From Erythrobacter rubeus (GTDB lineage: Bacteria > Pseudomonadota > Alphaproteobacteria > Sphingomonadales > Sphingomonadaceae): 64,000 nt of DNA. The notes under the pieces are model-generated. The model was not told where the DNA came from, made no database searches, and saw nothing but the letters and a program-made list of their open reading frames with translations. Shown here one piece after another: positions 59,411 through 64,000 of the stretch; within the stretch, counting starts at the first letter, position 1; the number at the start of each line of letters is the position of its first letter. The stretch lies in the NCBI RefSeq assembly GCF_014705715.1, contig NZ_JACXLC010000001.1, forward strand, positions 354,457 to 418,456. The letters run 5' to 3'. The position numbers and the translations under genes are program-made.

Positions 59411-62173
59411 TTGATATCGGGGGCTGAACTTCGGGGCGGCGAAGGCGACCACCGCGAGAGTTTCGAATGGCTGCAACGCGAGAAGGGCGTCCGTGCGGGT
59501 TTGTCGGCACAAGCCCACGCGCCTGAATTGGATCACCTATTGTGGCGCGGATATCATGGGCGCGTCCTGCCTCGTCTGGAAGCGCTGCTTGATCATGGAC
59601 CAGCGGTTGAGCGAGCTTCGGCAGGATGGGTGCTCGCGCGTTGGTATTCGGAGCAGGGCGACTTGGAGAAGGCTCGACAAGCGATCCTCGCCTTCCACTC
59701 CCAATCAGCCAAGGATCAGCTGATTGCGCATCCCGGTCCGTATCTGCTTGCTGTAGAATTGTGCTTGGACTGCGGCGATGCGGCAAGCGCGGAGCTAATA
59801 TTTGAACAGGGCATAGCGCGCTTTGGCGAAACTAACGATTTCCGCTTAGCTCGCTTCTTGCTGGCAAAAGCTAAGGGCGAAACCGTAGCCGATCTCTCAG
59901 CCATTCTCAGCGACATCTATTTCGCTTCCGAGCTCGCCGAGGTGGTGCTCGGCGGAGGAAACGGGCACTTGTTTGATCGTCTACGAGGCGGACCAAGCAT
60001 GGCGCGACGGGAAGGGGCTCCCGATGATCCATTAGTAAGCATTATCGTCCCGGTGTTTAACGCAGCCAGAGAACTATCAACTGCGATCAAGGGGTTACAG
60101 GCGCAAAGCTGGGAAAATTTGGAAATCCTGCTGGTTAATGATGGCTCGTCGGATGATAGCCTTGCGATAGCGAGTGCAGCGGCCGCACACGACGAACGCC
60201 TTCGCATAATCGATCTTGGCAAGAATCAAGGGGCTTACCCCGCGCGCAACACTGGCTTTGCCGAGGCGCGAGGCAAATTCGTTACCGTTCATGATTCCGA
60301 TGATTGGTCGCACCCGCAAAAAATAGAGCAGCAGGTGCAGCCATTGATCGCTGATCGAACTCTGAAGGCCACAGTCTCGCATTGGGTGCGAGCAGGCAAC
60401 AACATCGAGATGACTCGTTGGCGCATGGAGGAAGGATGGATTTATCGAAATGTTTCCTCACTGATGATCCGCGCCGAGTTGAGAGAACAACTGGGCTACT
60501 GGGACCGGGTCAAGGTCAATGCTGATACAGAATACTATTACCGGATACGATCTGCGTTCGGGGCCAACTCGATAAAGGAGGTGTGCCCCGGGGTCCCGCT
60601 CGCCTTTGCGCGAACGCTCCCTGAGTCGCTGACTAATCAAAGCGCGACTCATCTTCGCACACAATTTGCGGGTGTTAGACGGGATTACATGGAATCCGCT
60701 CATGTTTGGCATGAGACGGCAGATAATGTGCAAGGCCTGCGGCTGGCGCGTCATCCAGCGCAGCGCCCCTTTCGAGTTCCGAATGCGATAACGCTTGGCG
60801 ATCCCGAAGGGCCGGAAGGCGACTATGATCTGCTCACGGCATCACATCTTCTGGATGAGCAATGGTATCAACTCGCATATCCGGATGTTCTCCAATCTGG
60901 AATGAGCGCCGCGCGTCATTACCTAAAGACGGGCGCAAAGGAAGGGCGCGATCCGGGACCACTTTTCAGCACGAGCGCATACCGCGAGGCTAACCAGCTG
61001 GGTTCAGCGGTAAATCCTTTGCTCCATCACCATCGGGAGCAAGGCATTGGGAACACGAGTGGCCTTCCAAACTTCGAAGGCGCGCTTGCTGATTTGCTAC
61101 CAGAAACAAAAACTGTGCTCGTTTTTGCGCACACGGCGGGCAAGACGTTGTTCGGCGCGGAGCGCAGTTTTTTGGATGTAGTCGCGCGCTTGGTTCGCGG
61201 CGGATTTGCGCCAGTAGTCGTGGCGCCAAGTATGCCGAGCGAAGAATATCTTGGCAGGCTGCTCGAAATCAGCGCCGCTGTCGAAATTCTCCCTCAAATT
61301 TGGCGCAGCGGCCTGCATCCCGTCAATTCGCAAACGGTCGAAGCCATCCGGTCCCTGATCGTGAAGTACCGACCGGCCGAAGTGCACGTGAATACGGTGG
61401 TCCTGGAGGCACCATTATTGGCGGCGCGCGCTGAATCGGTACCGAGTGTCATGTACGTGCGCGAACTGCCGGCCGAAGATATGCCGCTGTGCCGCGCGTT
61501 GAGTATGAGCCCCGAGGCTTTGCGCTTGCAGCTGCTAGAGCAGGCGGACCGCTTCATCATGCCATCGGAGTCAGTCCGCGAATGGCTGGGATGCCCAGAA
61601 CGCTGTACAGTCAGACCGAACGCCGTCGATCCGTCCTTGTTTGATTTACCCTACGACCCAGGGCACGTTCTTCGAATTGCCTTGATAAGCAGCAATATCG
61701 AGAAAAAGGGTGTCAGGGAGTTCGTCGCTGCGGCGAGAACTATCGCGTGGATGGGACAGCCTGTCAGGTTTCTGATCTTCGGTCCACAGACCCCTGACTT
61801 ACTTTCCTTAAGCCCGCTGCCCCCAAACGTGGAAGTCATGGGCTATGCGCCGCGTCCTATCGATGCGATCGACCAAGCGGATGTAATTGTAAGCCTGTCG
61901 AAATTCGCCGAGAGCTTTGGCCGCACTGTAGTGGAGGCCATGGCCGCAGGTCGGCCCGTGATTTGTTATGATCGCGGTGCGCCGCCATCGCTGGCGGTGA
62001 GCGGTGAGACAGGCTTCGTCATCCCGGCCGACTCAGTGTCCTGGATCGTTGATGCTGTGCTGGCCCTAGATGCTTCACGATTGCAGCTTCGCAAAATGAG
62101 CCGGGCGGCAAGGCGTCGTGCGCACTCGATCCAGAAACTCGCTCTAGCCTCTAGCCTAGGTCGCCTACCTTGA
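59411..62173 (+). CDS. Fusion protein: helical repeats, GT2, HYL-EGR repeat, GT4
   Basis: Large 920-residue glycosyltransferase with four parts. Residues about 30-190 are TPR-like helical pairs (WVLARWYSEQGDLEKARQA). A GT2 domain runs from about 205 (VSIIVPVFNAARELS, VNDGSSDDSL, FVTVHDSDDWSHP). The two-unit repeat module follows at about 479-550 (DEQWYQLAYPDV, RHYLKTGAKEGRDPGPLF). A GT4 domain fills the C-terminus from about 565 (FGAERSFLDVV; SKFAESFGRTVVEAMAAGRP with the EX7E pair). It could add two sugars in succession. TTG start at 59411 with GGAGG-type sequence just upstream. The last 23 bp overlap the convergent gene. Confidence 0.85.
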   Translation: MISGAELRGGEGDHRESFEWLQREKGVRAGLSAQAHAPELDHLLWRGYHGRVLPRLEALLDHGPAVERASAGWVLARWYSEQGDLEKARQAILAFHSQSAKDQLIAHPGPYLLAVELCLDCGDAASAELIFEQGIARFGETNDFRLARFLLAKAKGETVADLSAILSDIYFASELAEVVLGGGNGHLFDRLRGGPSMARREGAPDDPLVSIIVPVFNAARELSTAIKGLQAQSWENLEILLVNDGSSDDSLAIASAAAAHDERLRIIDLGKNQGAYPARNTGFAEARGKFVTVHDSDDWSHPQKIEQQVQPLIADRTLKATVSHWVRAGNNIEMTRWRMEEGWIYRNVSSLMIRAELREQLGYWDRVKVNADTEYYYRIRSAFGANSIKEVCPGVPLAFARTLPESLTNQSATHLRTQFAGVRRDYMESAHVWHETADNVQGLRLARHPAQRPFRVPNAITLGDPEGPEGDYDLLTASHLLDEQWYQLAYPDVLQSGMSAARHYLKTGAKEGRDPGPLFSTSAYREANQLGSAVNPLLHHHREQGIGNTSGLPNFEGALADLLPETKTVLVFAHTAGKTLFGAERSFLDVVARLVRGGFAPVVVAPSMPSEEYLGRLLEISAAVEILPQIWRSGLHPVNSQTVEAIRSLIVKYRPAEVHVNTVVLEAPLLAARAESVPSVMYVRELPAEDMPLCRALSMSPEALRLQLLEQADRFIMPSESVREWLGCPERCTVRPNAVDPSLFDLPYDPGHVLRIALISSNIEKKGVREFVAAARTIAWMGQPVRFLIFGPQTPDLLSLSPLPPNVEVMGYAPRPIDAIDQADVIVSLSKFAESFGRTVVEAMAAGRPVICYDRGAPPSLAVSGETGFVIPADSVSWIVDAVLALDASRLQLRKMSRAARRRAHSIQKLALASSLGRLP

Positions 62174-63380
62174 AGATCTGGCGGTTTTCACTTCGTCCAC
62201 TCTTGAGATAGTGGATCAACGCCGGAATGCCCTCATTAGTGACGTCCGGGTTGGCCTTGTGATATTTGAAGGAACTGAAAAGCGGACCGGGATCGCGGAG
62301 TTCGTATGCACCGTCCGACACAAAATGACGGACTGGATCGATACCGCTCTCTTGAACATCCCGATTGACCGCCAAGTACCAATCCCGGTCGAAAAGTCCT
62401 GACGCTTCGACAAGTTGGGTTTCTTCGTCCAAGCGTTTCTTATGACGTCTGCGGGCCATTGGATTGAAGGTCTTTGCCTTGGTTCCCTCATATTTCGACT
62501 GCGTCGCTTCGAGCTTGGAACGAATGTGATTTTGCAGCAGTCCATCTTCCCACTGGAGGGTGATCCGCTTTAATTCCTTTTCATTTCTCGCGAGCAGGTG
62601 GCCAAGCCGCGAGATTTCGATCAACCCCTGCTCATATCTCGCCCTCAGTTTCTCAAAGTCGGGCGCGCCGCCGCTTGTCATCGCGCTATCTCGCGAGGCC
62701 GTTCCTCGATTGGCGACCGCGACGTCGTACCCCAGCTCTTGCAATAGAGTACCTATGCGATGAGGTTCACCACTGTCGGCGTGGGTAGTTGCCAGTTCGC
62801 GAATGCAGTCTTGCTGCTGCGCACCAATCAGCAACGCGTACATTCCTGTCTCGTCGACGAGATCAATTTTCGCAGGTGTCTCAAACGCTGATTCTAATGC
62901 TCGGACAGCTTGATCTTCGGCGGAATTGGCAACCGTACCGAGGAGAAGCACGATTCCTCGGTCAGACAAGAGATCGCGCCACGCCTTCGCCGGAAAGTCT
63001 GCTTGATGCCCGTTTTCCGGCACGCGCAGAATGAGTAAGTCGACGCCCTTGCCGACGAATTGCGGTGCATAGCGCTGGTCGTGTATTTTGAGGTCAGAGA
63101 ACTCCCCGTAGAGCTTTTCGTTTCTCATCAACAGGTCGGTGCGCGCCAAGTTCTCATCACTGCCCGAAGAGATGCACACACATTGCTTATCAGGGCCCAG
63201 CTGGTCTACGGCTTGGCAAGCGGCGAAATAGGCCACGCCATCGCCGAAACCCAGTTGCACCAGCGATTGTGGCCGATGATTTTCGATCAACCAAAACAAG
63301 AACGGCAGATGTCTCAACTCAGGTGAGTCCACCGAATAGAGAGGGGTCTGGGAGAGCTTGTGGTCTGATGACTTGTTCAA
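62151..63380 (-). CDS. Methyltransferase-fold protein with coiled coil and C-terminal HYL-EGR repeat
   Basis: Protein of about 409 residues. The N-terminal 190 residues resemble a Rossmann-type class I methyltransferase of the cephalosporin-hydroxylase/CmcI-like kind (SLVQLGFGDGVAYFAACQAV; VDLLILRVPENG; WRDLLSDRGIVLLLG), but the SAM motif is weak. A predicted coiled coil follows (FEKLRARYEQGLIEISRLGH), then the repeat module in the last 85 residues (FDRDWYLAVNRDV, RHFVSDGAYELRDPGPLF, HYLKSGRSENR). A TTG at 63380 with GGAGAG nine bases upstream is the likely start; extension to 63542 would overlap the upstream methyltransferase gene. Function not known. Confidence 0.65.
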   Translation of the reverse strand: MNKSSDHKLSQTPLYSVDSPELRHLPFLFWLIENHRPQSLVQLGFGDGVAYFAACQAVDQLGPDKQCVCISSGSDENLARTDLLMRNEKLYGEFSDLKIHDQRYAPQFVGKGVDLLILRVPENGHQADFPAKAWRDLLSDRGIVLLLGTVANSAEDQAVRALESAFETPAKIDLVDETGMYALLIGAQQQDCIRELATTHADSGEPHRIGTLLQELGYDVAVANRGTASRDSAMTSGGAPDFEKLRARYEQGLIEISRLGHLLARNEKELKRITLQWEDGLLQNHIRSKLEATQSKYEGTKAKTFNPMARRRHKKRLDEETQLVEASGLFDRDWYLAVNRDVQESGIDPVRHFVSDGAYELRDPGPLFSSFKYHKANPDVTNEGIPALIHYLKSGRSENRQIFKVGDLG

Positions 63381-63468
63381 TGTAACTATCTCTCCATTAT
63401 GCAGACGGATGGCGTTGCATCGTTGCCTGCAGCAAGAAGTGTCTATCCTCGTCGCCCGACAAGACCTG

Positions 63469-64000
63469 TCAGTCTTTGATCGCGAATATGGTGAGGTTTT
63501 CCGTCGGCGATTTCCATGGTTTGCGGGAGGCGACCCTTTCACCGAGCGCGCGAGCTTCGTCGGCCGTGGTCACTTGAACCCCTTCTGCAGCAAGAGCCGG
63601 GTCCATCTCCGGTTTGCTGTTTGCATAGACGATACGCATCCCGAGTGTTGTTAGGATCTCAAGGATCGTTGGCGCACTGATATATACCACATGGTCGGTG
63701 AGAAACTGGCCTTGCTCGGGAAGTCCCAGACCTTGCGCATAAGCGTCGGCGAATTCACGCGGGAAGTAGGGTGGCCATGGTGACTCGGCATGACCGTCCC
63801 AGCAATTTCGCGTGTCGTCGGCGAAAAGTGAAAGCGTCCCGCCAGGCTTCAAGACCCGAATTATCTCGCGCAGAGACGCCTGCGGGGAAGTAACATGCTC
63901 GAAGACAAACCAGGTATAGCAATGATCGAAGCTGTTGGACGCGTAGGGCATCAAGCGACCATCATACATCGTCAAACAGTCCATAGCCCGGGGTTCGACG
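63469..64000 (-). CDS. Class I SAM-dependent methyltransferase, 5' end outside the window
   Basis: C-terminal part of a Methyltransf_11-type enzyme; the reading frame is still open at the right edge of the window, so the start and the glycine-rich SAM motif lie beyond it. Visible parts are the acidic loop with DGRLMPYASNSFDHCY (the DG...PF...SFD pattern), the FVFEHV motif, and IIRVLKPGGTLSLF (motif III). An ATG at 63984 is in frame but would cut off the cofactor site. It is followed by the repeat-domain gene 88 bp downstream. Probably a glycan O-methyltransferase by context. Confidence 0.85.
   Translation of the reverse strand, partial: VEPRAMDCLTMYDGRLMPYASNSFDHCYTWFVFEHVTSPQASLREIIRVLKPGGTLSLFADDTRNCWDGHAESPWPPYFPREFADAYAQGLGLPEQGQFLTDHVVYISAPTILEILTTLGMRIVYANSKPEMDPALAAEGVQVTTADEARALGERVASRKPWKSPTENLTIFAIKD

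Noticed and set aside
1..64000. tRNA, rRNA, CRISPR arrays, insertion sequences and prophage genes.
   Set aside because: No cloverleaf-type sequences, spaced identical repeats, transposases or integrases were recognised by reading; short RNA genes could still be missed without a covariance search.

Overview
The window looks like chromosomal DNA of an aerobic, moderately GC-rich alphaproteobacterium. The gene content suggests Sphingomonadales, probably an Erythrobacter-like marine member: Tat-exported molybdenum hydroxylase, TonB receptor next to a DUF6607 protein, SleB-type cell wall hydrolase, DUF707 and DUF5672 glycan proteins, and a Wza/BY-kinase exopolysaccharide locus. This is inferred from protein families, not from a marker gene. 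No rRNA, tRNA, CRISPR array or intact insertion sequence was recognised.

Layout. 0.5-5.4 kb: a two-subunit Tat-exported molybdenum hydroxylase (+) facing a GMC dehydrogenase with its small Tat partner (-). 5.6-9.3 kb: S-formylglutathione hydrolase with a cupin gene, then an M3 peptidase lipoprotein. 9.5-12.7 kb: a TonB-dependent receptor and a DUF6607 protein, each preceded by a Fur-box-like palindrome. 12.9-18.5 kb: a chaperone-usher pilus operon with a divergent LuxR-type regulator. 18.5-21.6 kb: an exported small protein and an RND-type exporter. 21.6-36.5 kb: a sugar-nucleotide and glycan-tailoring region with CDP-glucose synthase, a zinc-binding C-methyltransferase, FAD enzymes, a PhyH dioxygenase, glycosyltransferases, a GH16 hydrolase and a second GMC/Tat-partner pair. 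36.6-47.2 kb: a complete Wzx/Wzy-type exopolysaccharide assembly set (flippase, polymerase, BY-kinase, outer-membrane barrel, initiating sugar transferase, Wza) with a LuxR response regulator. 47.3-49.6 kb: SleB hydrolase, a coiled-coil protein and a PilZ protein. 50.1-53.4 kb: dTDP-L-rhamnose genes in the order rmlA-C-D-B. 53.5-64 kb: glycosyltransferases and a KpsE/KpsM/KpsT-like ABC export system, followed by three adjacent proteins sharing a repeat domain, and a truncated methyltransferase at the edge.

How it fits together. From about 21.5 kb on, most of the window makes, modifies and exports surface polysaccharide. Precursors are CDP-glucose-derived and dTDP-rhamnose sugars. Two export routes are present: Wzy-dependent (ExoY-like transferase, Wzx, Wzy, BY-kinase, Wza) and ABC-dependent (KpsE/M/T). 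The pilus operon and the exopolysaccharide export gene each sit beside a LuxR-type regulator of the same family; one of these has Glu where the other has the phospho-acceptor Asp.

Points most worth a second look: the duplicated GMC dehydrogenase plus Tat-partner module with a four-cysteine motif, one copy of which lies in a glycan operon; the shared repeat domain in three neighbouring glycan genes; the paired Fur-like sites; the usher gene that runs 197 bp into the next gene; and a small membrane-protein ORF in the exopolysaccharide locus.
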